Positions 33,433 through 45,857 of a stretch of DNA of 64,000 nt are shown here, one piece after another. Position 1 is the first letter of the stretch; each line of letters opens with the position of its first letter. The position numbers and the translations under genes were made by a program. Source of the DNA: Xenophilus sp. L33. Lineage in GTDB: Bacteria; Pseudomonadota; Gammaproteobacteria; Burkholderiales; Burkholderiaceae_C. The DNA lies in the NCBI RefSeq assembly GCF_009765735.1, contig NZ_LMUW01000023.1:45535-109534 (forward strand). Direction: 5' to 3'. The notes below the pieces were generated by a model. It searched no databases and had not been told where the DNA came from. It saw nothing but the letters and a program-made list of their open reading frames with translations.

Positions 33433-34338
33433 GGCGCCGCCCAGCCACCAGCGTTCGCCGAAGCGGCCCTGCAGGAAGGCCACGAAGCTCGACACCTTGC
33501 CCGGCACCAGCTTGGGCGACGGGAACACCGCGTGGATCTCCTGCTCGGCCAGCACATGGTCGGCCAGCACCGTTACCACCTGGCCGGCGGCGATCGAATC
33601 GCTGGCCACGTAGTGCGGCATCAGCGCGATGCCGAGGCCGGCGCGCGCCGCCGCCAGCACCGCCGAGACGTTGTTGGAGCGCAGCCGGGCCGACACCGGC
33701 ACCGTGACCGGCTCGCCCCGCGGCGTGTGCAGGTGCCAGACGTCGTCGCCGACCACGCTGCTGTAGATCAGCGCGGTGTGCGCGCTCAGCTCCTGCGCCT
33801 TCTTCGGCGTCCCGTGCTTCTTGAGATAGGCGGGCGCCGCCACCATCACCCACGGGTTCATGCCCAGGAAGCGCGCGCCCAGCGATGAATCGGCGAGCTT
33901 GCCCATGCGGATCGCGACGTCGATGCCCTGCGCCACCAGGTCGACGTAGCGGTCCTCGAAGCTCAGGTCGACCTGCACCTGGCGGTGCCGCGCCATGAAT
34001 TCCAGCGCCAGCGGCACGATCACCCGGCGACCGAAGGCGGTCGAGGTGCCGATGCGCAGCAGCCCCTGCGCCTGCGACTGGCGCAGCTGCACGATGCTCT
34101 CGGCCTCCTCCGCGTCGCGCACGATGGCCTTGCACTTCTCGTAGTAGAGCGCGCCCGATTCGGTGAGGCTGACGCCGCGGGTGTTGCGGTTGAGCAGCCG
34201 CGCCTTCAGTCGCGCCTCGGTGGCCGCGACCTGCTTGGTCACGGTGGGCTGGGTCGTGTTGAATTCGCGCGCGGCCTTGGAGAAGCTGCCGGTCTCCACC
34301 ACGCGCACGAACATCTCCATCGCGAGCAATCGGTCCAT
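33430..34338 (-). CDS. LysR-family regulator of the glyoxylate carboligase operon
   Basis: A 302-residue LysR protein: helix-turn-helix [26 protein letters not shown], then [15 protein letters not shown], and a substrate-binding-like effector domain ([40 protein letters not shown]) of the AaeR/DsdC-like common type. It is divergent from gcl with a 110-bp intergenic region containing a TATTCC-N5-GGAATA operator, the standard arrangement for a LysR activator of the divergent operon. The effector could be glyoxylate or an upstream ureide, which is inference. Confidence 0.9.
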   Translation of the reverse strand: MDRLLAMEMFVRVVETGSFSKAAREFNTTQPTVTKQVAATEARLKARLLNRNTRGVSLTESGALYYEKCKAIVRDAEEAESIVQLRQSQAQGLLRIGTSTAFGRRVIVPLALEFMARHRQVQVDLSFEDRYVDLVAQGIDVAIRMGKLADSSLGARFLGMNPWVMVAAPAYLKKHGTPKKAQELSAHTALIYSSVVGDDVWHLHTPRGEPVTVPVSARLRSNNVSAVLAAARAGLGIALMPHYVASDSIAAGQVVTVLADHVLAEQEIHAVFPSPKLVPGKVSSFVAFLQGRFGERWWLGGA

Positions 34339-34356
34339 CCGCGCATCGTAGCCAGT

Positions 34357-34373
34357 TATTCCGTCCTGGAATA
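34357..34373. promoter_or_regulatory. LysR operator TATTCC-N5-GGAATA
   Basis: A perfect 6-bp inverted repeat with a 5-base spacer contains the T-N11-A pattern of LysR sites. It lies 19 bp from the LysR start and about 76 bp from the gcl start, the usual place for binding that serves both promoters. Confidence 0.6.
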
Positions 34374-34448
34374 GGCGATATGGTCCCCCGCCGTCTTCTG
34401 CCGTCGCGCCCGAATTCCTACAGTGAGCGCACCCCCAAGGAGACTCGC

Positions 34449-36242
<1,794 letters not shown>

Positions 36243-36256
36243 CCCGAGGAGACACC

Positions 36257-37036
36257 ATGCCCAAGTTCTCCGCCAACCTGACGATGCTCTTCAACGAGCA
36301 GCCCTTCATGCAACGCTTCGAGGCCGCCGCCCGCGCCGGCTTCGAGGCGGTCGAATACCTCTTCCCCTACGCCTTCGACAAGAAGGAGCTGGCCGCCGCC
36401 CTGCGCGCCAACGGCCTCAAGCAGGTGCTGCACAACTTGCCCGCCGGCGACTGGGACGCCGGCGAGCGCGGCATCGCCTGCCACCCCGACCGCCAGGCCG
36501 AGTTCCGCGAGGGCGTGGCGCGGGCGATCGACTACGCGAGCGCGCTCGGCTGCCCGCAGCTCAACTGCCTGGTCGGCAAGCTGCCCGCTGGCGTGACCGC
36601 CGGCGACGCCCGCCGCGTGGTGGTCGACAACCTGCGCTTCGCCGCCCGCGAGCTGGAAGCCGCCGGCCTCGGCCTCGTCGTCGAGCCGGTCAACAGCTTC
36701 GACATTCCCGGCTTCTATCTCACGCGCAGCGACCAGGCGCTGGCGCTGATCGACGAGGTCGGTTCGACCAACCTGCGGCTGCAGTACGACATCTATCACG
36801 CGCAGCGCATGGAAGGCGAACTGGCCGGCACGCTTTCGAAGCACATCGGCCGCATCGGCCACATCCAGCTGGCCGACAACCCGGGCCGCGGCGAGCCGGG
36901 CCAGGGCGAGATCCATTGGCCGTGGCTCTTCAAGCACATCGACCGCCTCGGCTACGAAGGCTGGATCGGCTGCGAATACAAGCCCCGCGGCGACACGGTC
37001 GCGGGCCTCGGCTGGCGCACCGCGCTGACCGCCTGA
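36257..37036 (+). CDS. hyi: Hydroxypyruvate isomerase
   Basis: A 259-residue TIM-barrel protein of the Hyi/OtnI group (AP-endonuclease-2 fold) that interconverts hydroxypyruvate and tartronate semialdehyde. Start: PKFSANLTMLFNE; metal ligands are expected in VVEPVNSFDIPGFYL (Glu), LRLQYDIYHAQRM (Asp-His) and the C-terminal GCEYKPRG (Glu). It is 14 bp after gcl and 25 bp before glxR, the same order as in E. coli. Length matches the 258-260 norm. Confidence 0.95.
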   Translation: MPKFSANLTMLFNEQPFMQRFEAAARAGFEAVEYLFPYAFDKKELAAALRANGLKQVLHNLPAGDWDAGERGIACHPDRQAEFREGVARAIDYASALGCPQLNCLVGKLPAGVTAGDARRVVVDNLRFAARELEAAGLGLVVEPVNSFDIPGFYLTRSDQALALIDEVGSTNLRLQYDIYHAQRMEGELAGTLSKHIGRIGHIQLADNPGRGEPGQGEIHWPWLFKHIDRLGYEGWIGCEYKPRGDTVAGLGWRTALTA

Positions 37037-37061
37037 CAACCTCATGCAAGGAGACCCCTCA

Positions 37062-37967
37062 ATGTCCTACACCCCCCGCATCGGCTTCATCGGCCTCGGC
37101 ATCATGGGCGCGCCGATGGCCGGCCACCTGCTCGACGCCGACCTGCCGCTCTTCGTCCACACCCGCGGCAAGGTGCCCGAGCCCTTCGTCTCCAGCGCCA
37201 TGGTCTGCGCATCGGCCACCGAGGTCGCGCAGCGCGCCGACATCGTCTTCCTGATGGTGCCGGACACGCCCGACGTCGAGGAGGTGCTGTTCGGCGAGCG
37301 CGGCGTCGCCGCCGGCCTGAGCGCCGGCAAGACCGTGGTCGACTGCAGCTCGATCGACCCGATCGCGACCAAGGCCTTCGCCAGGAAGATCGAGGCGCTC
37401 GGCTGCGCCTACGTCGACGCACCGGTCTCCGGCGGCGAGGTCGGCGCCAAGGCGGCCAGCCTGACCATCATGTGCGGCGGCGAGGAAGCGGCCTTCGCGC
37501 GCGTGCGGCCGCTGCTCGAGAAGATGGGCAAGAACGTCACGCTCGTGGGCGGCGTCGGCGACGGCCAGGTCTGCAAGGTGGCCAACCAGATCATCGTGGC
37601 GCTCAACATCGCCGCGGTCGGCGAGGCGCTGGTCTTCGCCTCCAAGGCCGGCGCCGATCCGGCCAAGGTGCGGCAGGCGCTGATGGGCGGCTTCGCCTCC
37701 TCGCGCATCCTGGAGGTGCACGGCGAACGGATGATCAAGCGCACCTTCGCGCCGGGCTTTCGCATCTCCCTGCACCAAAAGGATCTCAACCTGGCCCTTC
37801 AAGGTGCACGCGCGCTCGGCGTCGCCCTGCCGCAGACCGCGAGCGCGGCACAGCTGATGAATGCGTGCGCGGCGCTGGGGCATGGGCAGGAAGACCACTC
37901 CGCCCTGGTGCGTGCGCTGGAGGCGATGGCCGGGCACCCGGTCGCACCCGATCCGAAGGAAGCCTGA
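37062..37967 (+). CDS. glxR: Tartronate semialdehyde reductase
   Basis: GlxR reduces tartronate semialdehyde to D-glycerate, the substrate of the glycerate kinase at 3337. The 301-residue beta-hydroxyacid dehydrogenase has the N-terminal cofactor site GFIGLGIMGAPMAGHL, the substrate loop DAPVSGGEVGAK and the catalytic Lys in GQVCKVANQIIVALN. AAGGAGA lies upstream of the ATG at 37062. The third gene of the gcl operon, it closes the route from glyoxylate to glycerate. Confidence 0.95.
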   Translation: MSYTPRIGFIGLGIMGAPMAGHLLDADLPLFVHTRGKVPEPFVSSAMVCASATEVAQRADIVFLMVPDTPDVEEVLFGERGVAAGLSAGKTVVDCSSIDPIATKAFARKIEALGCAYVDAPVSGGEVGAKAASLTIMCGGEEAAFARVRPLLEKMGKNVTLVGGVGDGQVCKVANQIIVALNIAAVGEALVFASKAGADPAKVRQALMGGFASSRILEVHGERMIKRTFAPGFRISLHQKDLNLALQGARALGVALPQTASAAQLMNACAALGHGQEDHSALVRALEAMAGHPVAPDPKEA

Positions 37968-38051
37968 GCGTTTGCCACGGTCGATGTCAGCCCCTGCCCG
38001 CGGGACTTTGCGGTAGCCTCTCCCTTGGGCCAAAGTAGCAAGGAGACACCG

Positions 38052-40364
<2,313 letters not shown>

Positions 40365-40375
40365 CCGCGGTCGCG

Positions 40376-41866
40376 CTACTTCCTCGGCGCCCCGAACGGC
40401 TTGCCGTTCAGGGTGCCGACGCCGTGCTCCATCACGAAGTGCGTGGAGATGTCGTCGCCGTTGCGCACGATGAAGCCCTTGCCGGCGGCGATGTCGAGCA
40501 TCGCGTCGGCCTGGGCGAACCGCTGGCTGGCTGTGCCCATGCCGACACCGGCGCCGGCGCCCGCACCAACACCGGCGCCTGCTCCGGCGGCAGCGGTGTC
40601 CTCCTGGCCGAGCGCGCCGAGCTGCCGGATCCACGCCGCCGGGAAGCTCGCATCCGCCTTCACGGTCAGCGCCTGCACGATACGGGGCATCGCGTCCATC
40701 AGGTTTTCGTTCGGTTTCGGCTCGAAGCCTTGCACGCCGGCCGAATAGGACAGCTGGCCGGGCTGGCCGCCGAAACGCAGCGACAGCTTGTCAAGCGAGA
40801 TCGACGGGTCGTGCGGCAGCATCTGCATCATCACGGCGGTCATGCGCTCCTGGGCCTTCGCCATCTGCGCGGCTTGCGCGTCGGGATCTGAATCACCTGC
40901 GGCGCCGCAGACCGACATGTCGGTCAGGCTGTCTTCCGACAGCTTCTGCAGCGCGGGCCCGTAGAGGCGCTGGAAGGACTCCTGGAATTCGATGTCGTCG
41001 ATCTGGACCGGCTTGGCGTCGCGGCCGATCTTGAGCACGGCACTGGTCGTGATCGCGGCCTTGCCGCCGAACAGGTCCTTGTCGACGTCGACCGAGGCCG
41101 TGTACTTCAGCGGCGCCAGGTCGAGCGAGACCGGGTCGTCGCCCGACTGCGTGCGCAGCTCGACCTTGCCGACCTCCCAGGCGTTGGTGCCGGACTGCAG
41201 CCAGGGGTTGCCGCCGCTGCCTTGCGTGTTGCCCTGCGTCTCGCCGCGCAGCGCCACACCGACCAGGCGCAGGCTGCTGGTGCGCTCGTCGCTCGAGTGC
41301 TCGACGCTCAGTTCGGGCAGACTCGCCTCGTAGCGGTTGGCGCCGGCGCCGTCGAAGGAGCCGCTGCCGGTGATGCGGGCCTCGGGCCACTTCGCCTTGA
41401 TGCCCGAGCCGCTCATCTCGCCGGCGGGCAGGCGCGCCACCGTCCGGTAGCTGCCGTCGTAGGCCACGCGGGTGCGAAGGTCGCCCGGCTTCAGGCTGGC
41501 GAGGTAGCTGCGGACCGCTTCGGGCGCGCCGGCGGGCAGCAGGATCTCCGAATCGATCTCGGCGGCGCCGAAGCCGTCGAAGCCCGGGAAGGGCCCATGC
41601 CGCACATGGTCGCGAAAGCGGACCACGAAGGCGTCGGGACCGGTGGCGCAGCCCAGCGTCACGCCGGTGGTGAAGGTCGACGAGAAGAGGCCGCGGTCGG
41701 CCTGACGGTCGACCAGATGCAGGAACGGGAACTGCTTTTCGACCTTGTCGAGCCGGGCTTCGTAGGCCGATGCGACGCGTTGGCCGGTGTACGCGGTCGC
41801 GCCGAGGTAGCCGGCCGCGAGGACGACGACCGCCGCGACAACGCCGGTCAGTGAGTTTTTCTTCAT
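40376..41866 (-). CDS. DUF945 (YdgA-like) envelope protein
   Basis: A 496-residue protein with an N-terminal membrane helix (LTGVVAAVVVLAAGYLGA, residues 6-23) and a large extracytoplasmic region of the YdgA/DUF945 type. The first third has the family pattern VDRQADRGLFSSTFTTGVTLG and HGPFPG; later come LDKLSLRFGGQPG and the C-terminal FIVRNGDDISTHF with LNGKPF. An Ala/Gly/Val low-complexity insert lies near residue 430. Function is not established. It is convergent with maeB, 11 bp between stops. Confidence 0.82.
   Translation of the reverse strand: MKKNSLTGVVAAVVVLAAGYLGATAYTGQRVASAYEARLDKVEKQFPFLHLVDRQADRGLFSSTFTTGVTLGCATGPDAFVVRFRDHVRHGPFPGFDGFGAAEIDSEILLPAGAPEAVRSYLASLKPGDLRTRVAYDGSYRTVARLPAGEMSGSGIKAKWPEARITGSGSFDGAGANRYEASLPELSVEHSSDERTSSLRLVGVALRGETQGNTQGSGGNPWLQSGTNAWEVGKVELRTQSGDDPVSLDLAPLKYTASVDVDKDLFGGKAAITTSAVLKIGRDAKPVQIDDIEFQESFQRLYGPALQKLSEDSLTDMSVCGAAGDSDPDAQAAQMAKAQERMTAVMMQMLPHDPSISLDKLSLRFGGQPGQLSYSAGVQGFEPKPNENLMDAMPRIVQALTVKADASFPAAWIRQLGALGQEDTAAAGAGAGVGAGAGAGVGMGTASQRFAQADAMLDIAAGKGFIVRNGDDISTHFVMEHGVGTLNGKPFGAPRK
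40538..40595. repeat. Low-complexity Gly/Ala-coding repeat
   Basis: Imperfect GGCGCC-type hexamers encode the run AGAGAGVGAGAGAGVGMG inside the DUF945 protein. Such a tract can expand or contract in steps of three bases without breaking the frame. Confidence 0.5.
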
Positions 41867-42008
41867 GGAAGCCTTGATGGATGGAAGCGCCCGTCGCCCC
41901 CCTCGAGCGACGAGCCTCCGGCACTGTAGCGACGGCGCTCAGGCGAAAGGACGCAACCGTTCCGCTTCTCGCCCGGATTCAGCGGAAGATCACGGCGCCG
42001 CGGAGCCA

Positions 42009-42407
42009 TCAGGCCAGGCGTGTCGTGATCTCGGTCTTGACCTCGGTCATCAGGCGGTGCACCGGGCACTTGCCGGCGACGCGCAGCAGTTCGGCGCGCT
42101 GCGCCGCGTCCAGGTTCCCGGTGACGCTCAGCGCGCTCGAGAGCCGGTAGACGCCGTGGCGCTCCTCGCTGGCGTCGCGATCGACCGCCACCTCGATCTG
42201 CTCGACCGGTATCTCCTTGCGCCGCGCATAGACCAGCACGGTCAGCGCCTGGCAGGCCGCCAGCGCGGCGTCGTAGAGGTCGTGCGGCGTCGGCCCGGCG
42301 TCGCTGCCGCCGCCGGCCGGGTCGGCATCGACCGCGATCTCGTGCGCGCGGATGCGCAGGATGTGGCGGGTGCCGGTGATGCCATCGCGGCGGACGGTGA
42401 TTGTCAT
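42009..42407 (-). CDS. OsmC-family peroxiredoxin-like protein
   Basis: A 132-residue OsmC/Ohr-fold protein. The two conserved cysteines are in YDAALAACQALTVLVYAR (Cys about 52) and RVAGKCPVHRLM (Cys about 114), the latter in the CPVH context of the YhfA-like subgroup rather than Ohr. It may reduce hydroperoxides with a thiol partner. It lies 30 bp downstream of the Rieske oxygenase gene on the same strand, so the two may be co-transcribed, giving possible protection during oxygenase activity. Confidence 0.85.
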   Translation of the reverse strand: MTITVRRDGITGTRHILRIRAHEIAVDADPAGGGSDAGPTPHDLYDAALAACQALTVLVYARRKEIPVEQIEVAVDRDASEERHGVYRLSSALSVTGNLDAAQRAELLRVAGKCPVHRLMTEVKTEITTRLA

Positions 42408-42437
42408 GAAGCGCTCCTGCTTGTCTCTGGTGGAGCG

Positions 42438-43490
42438 TCACTCTAATCCGCGATGCACCTCTTGTTCGCCGTGGCGGGCCAGCAGTTGCATGAGGTGCTT
42501 GCGGATCAGCATGCCGGGCCGGTCCGACTCCATCGAGTATTCGACGCCGCGGCGGCGCGTGTCGACCAGCGCGTCGGGGTCGGTCGATTCGAGGATGTCC
42601 TTGTCCTCGCGCGTGATCTCCTCGTCGAAGTCGATCAGCATCCGTGCCGCGCAGTCGGCCTCGGTGTCGTTGCGGAAGAGCCACTGGCACAACTGCATGC
42701 GGCCGTCGTCGATCGGCGTGAAGCAGTTGATGATCACGTGCCGCACACCCGACGGGTATTCGATGTCGAGCCGGCGCGAGAAGGGCAGGAAGTAGGCGTT
42801 GCGCATGTGGCGCTGGGTGATCGGCTCGGTCACGCCGCTGATCGCATGGAAGCGCGGCGGGTTCGCCGCGTCGATGACGGTCTCGGCATGGAAGCCGTTG
42901 TCGTTCTCGACCAGTTCGTAGCGGCTCGGCTTCGGGCTGGCGGCGACGCCGAAGGTCGCGCGATGCACGAAGCTGAAGTGCGAGTTGTCGAAGGAATTCT
43001 CGAGCGCCCGCATCGGGCTGGTCTGCCATTCCTCGTAGAACTGGTGGATGGTGCGCCAGCCGGCGGCCTCGAATTCCGGCACGTCCGGGATCGGCGCGAT
43101 CGGCTCTTCCAGCGCCACCCAGGCGTAGCCGTAGCGGGCGGTGCAGTGGTAGGCGGTGGTCTTGTAGTCGGGCGGCACCGGGCGGCCGGCCTCGTACTGC
43201 GGGATGCGGATCACCCGGCCGCCGCGGTCGTAGGTCCAGCCGTGATAGCCGCACTGGATCGCGCCCTGCCCGCAGGCCTTGCCCTCGCCGTCGACGCACC
43301 AGCCCTTGGACAGGCGCGCGGTGCGGTGGCAGCAGCGATCGCGCAGCGCCGCCGGCTCGCCGTCGGCGTCGAGGAACAGCACGATGTTCTCGCCGAGCAG
43401 CGTGAAGGGCTTCGGCCCCTGCTGCAGGTGCGCCAGCGGCATGACCGCGTGCCAGAACTTGCGAAAGACGGGTTGGCGTGTGACGAGCAT
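42438..43490 (-). CDS. Rieske non-haem iron oxygenase, alpha subunit
   Basis: A 350-residue mononuclear-iron oxygenase. The N-terminal [2Fe-2S] site is Cys-x-His in DRCCHRTARLSKG and Cys-x2-His in IQCGYHGWTYD, with 24 residues between instead of the usual 16 or so, because of an inserted WCVDGEGKACGQG loop. The iron site follows as ENSFDNSHFSFVH (Asp, His, His). It resembles one-component-type oxygenases such as VanA or the N-demethylases, which need a separate reductase; none is nearby. The ATG at 43490 is chosen over a TTG at 43505. It is divergent from a guanine-deaminase-like gene, so a purine-like substrate is possible but unproven. Confidence 0.87.
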   Translation of the reverse strand: MLVTRQPVFRKFWHAVMPLAHLQQGPKPFTLLGENIVLFLDADGEPAALRDRCCHRTARLSKGWCVDGEGKACGQGAIQCGYHGWTYDRGGRVIRIPQYEAGRPVPPDYKTTAYHCTARYGYAWVALEEPIAPIPDVPEFEAAGWRTIHQFYEEWQTSPMRALENSFDNSHFSFVHRATFGVAASPKPSRYELVENDNGFHAETVIDAANPPRFHAISGVTEPITQRHMRNAYFLPFSRRLDIEYPSGVRHVIINCFTPIDDGRMQLCQWLFRNDTEADCAARMLIDFDEEITREDKDILESTDPDALVDTRRRGVEYSMESDRPGMLIRKHLMQLLARHGEQEVHRGLE

Positions 43491-43652
43491 GGTGGCGGCC
43501 TGCAAGTTTCATGCATGGGCATGGCTCCTGCGTGCCATCATCGCCCCGCCGCGGACCTTGCACAACGGCACCGACGCGGTGCATCCGAAGACAGAAAGCG
43601 CACCGTTTCGGCCCCGGTGATCCAAACGCGCAGTGCCCACGTAGCCCCTCCC

Positions 43653-44174
43653 ATGCGTCCCTTTTCCAGTAACGACCTCCCCGACGAAACCAGCCTCGAC
43701 GAACGCGATGGCCGCTACCTGCGCAAGGCGATCGTCTGGTCGCACGCGGCCCGGCGCCGTGGCAACCGTCCCTTCGGCGCGGTGATCGTGTCGGCCGGCA
43801 ACGAGGTGCTGGCCGAGGCCTACTGCAACACCGCCGAGACCGGCGACGTCACCGGCCACGCCGAGACCAACGCCATCCGGCTGCTGGCGGCGCGCAAGCT
43901 GTCGCGCGAAGACCTGGCCGGCGCCACGATCTATGCCTCGGGCGAGCCCTGCGTGATGTGCGCGGGCGCGATCTTCTGGTCGAACATCGGCCGGGTGGTG
44001 TTCGGCATCGACGCCGAGCGGCTGCGGGTCTTTCGCGGCGACCACGGCGAGCAGCGCGACGCCGAGCTGTCCTGCCGCGAGGTCTTCGCCGCCTCGCCGC
44101 ATCCGATCGAATGCATCGGGCCGGCGCTGGTCGACGATGCGGGCGCGGCGCACGTGGGCGCCTGGAAATCCTGA
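43653..44174 (+). CDS. Nucleobase deaminase (guanine deaminase-like, CDA fold)
   Basis: A 173-residue zinc deaminase: the HAE motif in GHAETNAIRLLA (catalytic Glu) and PCxxC in SGEPCVMCAGAIFWS bind zinc and water. The pattern NRPFGAVIV with the C-terminal SCREVF matches the GuaD/nucleoside-deaminase group that turns guanine into xanthine; tRNA adenosine deaminase TadA is the alternative, but the neighbours and the NPHF-less loop favour a free-base enzyme. Guanine deamination would feed xanthine dehydrogenase and then PuuD. Confidence 0.82.
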   Translation: MRPFSSNDLPDETSLDERDGRYLRKAIVWSHAARRRGNRPFGAVIVSAGNEVLAEAYCNTAETGDVTGHAETNAIRLLAARKLSREDLAGATIYASGEPCVMCAGAIFWSNIGRVVFGIDAERLRVFRGDHGEQRDAELSCREVFAASPHPIECIGPALVDDAGAAHVGAWKS

Positions 44175-44211
44175 CGCGCCAGCCGCCCCTGCTGCGCCGC
44201 AACAAGAAAAA

Positions 44212-44227
44212 CCAACCTTTAGGTGGG
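44212..44227. promoter_or_regulatory. Inverted repeat CCAACCT-TT-AGGTGGG
   Basis: Six of seven positions pair (44212-44218 with 44221-44227). It lies 37 bp after the deaminase stop and 85 bp before the SDR operon, so it could be an operator for the operon or a weak terminator. Confidence 0.3.
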
Positions 44228-44312
44228 CGGCAGCCTGCCCTCCCGCGGATCGAATAGCCCCCAGCCCGACACCGACAGGCGGGCCGGACCTTCGAACCCA
44301 GGAGACAAACAC

Positions 44313-45074
44313 ATGATCGAACTGCAGGGCCGAAAGGCCCTCATCACGGGCGCGGCGCAGGGGCTCGGGCGAGCGATCGCCGAGCTCTTCGTCGAGCGCG
44401 GCGCGCAGGTGATGCTCGCCGACATCGATGCCGAGGGTGTCGCCCGCACCGCCGACGCACTCGGACCCATGGCGCGCTCGGTGCGCTGCGACGTCACGGT
44501 CGCCAAGGACTTCGACGCCGCGGTCGCCGCCACCACCGCCGCCTTCGGCGGCATGGACACGCTGATCAACAACGCCGGCATCGAGATCGTCAAGCCGCTC
44601 TTCGACCAGAGCGAGGAGGAATTCAACCGGCTGATGAACATCAACGTGATGGGCGTCTTCCTCGGCATGCGCGCCGCGCTCGGCCCGCTGGCCGAATCCA
44701 AGCGCGGCTCGATCGTCAACATCTCGTCGCTGGCCGGCGTCAACGGCGTGCCGCTCTTCGGCTCCTACTGCGCCTCGAAGGCGGCCGTGATCCAGCTCAG
44801 CCGAGTCGCCGCCGCCGAGCTGCGCCCGACCGGCATCCGCGTCAACGCGGTCTGCCCGGGCTTCGTCGGCACCGCGATGGTCGACCGCCTGAAGCCGACG
44901 GTCGAGGCGATCGTCGGCGTGCCCTTCGATGCCCTGGTCGCCGTGAAGCAGCTGCGCCTCGGCACCTCCGAAGAGGTGGCCGAGATGACGGCCTTCCTGG
45001 CTTCCGATGCCGCCAGCTGGACCACCGGCTCCCACTATGTCTTGGACGGCGGTCTCTCCGCTGGATTGCTATGA
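44313..45074 (+). CDS. Short-chain dehydrogenase/reductase 1
   Basis: A 253-residue classical SDR: cofactor motif TGAAQGLGRAIAE (residues 12-24), DxD at the end of strand 2 (MLADIDAEG, favouring NAD), NNAG near 88, catalytic Ser in NISSLAGVNG and Tyr-x3-Lys in SYCASKAAV. AGGAGA precedes the ATG. It is the first gene of a four-gene operon (SDR, SDR, saccharopine-dehydrogenase-like, acyl-CoA synthetase) that looks catabolic for a cyclic or branched hydroxyl/keto compound. Substrate unknown. Confidence 0.9.
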   Translation: MIELQGRKALITGAAQGLGRAIAELFVERGAQVMLADIDAEGVARTADALGPMARSVRCDVTVAKDFDAAVAATTAAFGGMDTLINNAGIEIVKPLFDQSEEEFNRLMNINVMGVFLGMRAALGPLAESKRGSIVNISSLAGVNGVPLFGSYCASKAAVIQLSRVAAAELRPTGIRVNAVCPGFVGTAMVDRLKPTVEAIVGVPFDALVAVKQLRLGTSEEVAEMTAFLASDAASWTTGSHYVLDGGLSAGLL

Positions 45075-45841
45075 ACGGCGCACAACTGCTCAAGGACAAG
45101 GTCGCGATCGTCACCGGCGCGGGCCGGGGACTCGGTGAAGCGGTGGCGCGAGCCTATGCCGCCGAGGGCGCGAAGGTGCTGGTGTCGGACATCGACGCCG
45201 ACTCGGCGCGCAAGGTAGCGGCCTCGCTGCCGGGCTCGGCCTCGTTCGCCTGCGACGTGCGGGTGCCGGCGCAGGTGGAGGCGCTGGTCGCCGAGGCGGT
45301 CAAGCGTTTCGGCAAGCTCGACATCATGGTGCCGAACGCCGGCGTCGCCAACGTGCTGCCGCTGGCCCAGACCAGCTACGAGCAATGGCGCGAGGTCACC
45401 TCGGTGAACCTCGACGGCGTCTTCCTGTGCATCCGCTACGCGGCGCCGGTGATGGTCGCGGCGGGCAGCGGCTGCATCATCAACATGGCCTCGGTGACCG
45501 CCAAGGCCGGCTGCGCGCTGATCGGCAGCTACGCGGCCGCCAAGGCCGGCGTGGTGTCGCTCACGCAGACCGCCGCGGTCGAGCTGCGCTCGCACAACAT
45601 CCGGGTCAACGCGATCCTGCCGGGCTTCATCGCCACCGAGCTGGTCACCTCGCACAAGCACGAGTTCGAGGAGCAGCTCAAGCTGCCGGACTTCGGCGCG
45701 GTGGTGCTGCAGCGCCAGGGCCGCTTCGGCACGCCGGAGGAAGTCGCCAACCTGGCGGTGTTCCTGGCCTCGGGCCGCTCCAGCTTCTCCAACGGCAGCG
45801 CCTTCGTCCTCGACGGCGGCGTCAGTTCGTCCCTCCTCTGA
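45071..45841 (+). CDS. Short-chain dehydrogenase/reductase 2
   Basis: A 256-residue SDR overlapping its neighbour by 4 bp (ATGA). Motifs: TGAGRGLGEAVAR near the start, SDIDADSARK after strand 2, PNAGVAN in place of NNAG, Ser in NMASVTAKAG and Tyr-x3-Lys in SYAAAKAGV. Sequence identity to the first SDR is limited to these motifs, so the pair probably catalyse successive oxidations or act on different stereoisomers rather than being a recent duplication. Confidence 0.9.
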   Translation: MNGAQLLKDKVAIVTGAGRGLGEAVARAYAAEGAKVLVSDIDADSARKVAASLPGSASFACDVRVPAQVEALVAEAVKRFGKLDIMVPNAGVANVLPLAQTSYEQWREVTSVNLDGVFLCIRYAAPVMVAAGSGCIINMASVTAKAGCALIGSYAAAKAGVVSLTQTAAVELRSHNIRVNAILPGFIATELVTSHKHEFEEQLKLPDFGAVVLQRQGRFGTPEEVANLAVFLASGRSSFSNGSAFVLDGGVSSSLL

Positions 45842-45857
45842 ACCGCGGAAGACCACC

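Noticed and set aside
40538..40595. Phase-variable microsatellite
   Set aside because: The units are imperfect and multiples of three, so slippage would not switch the gene off; it is a protein low-complexity tract.
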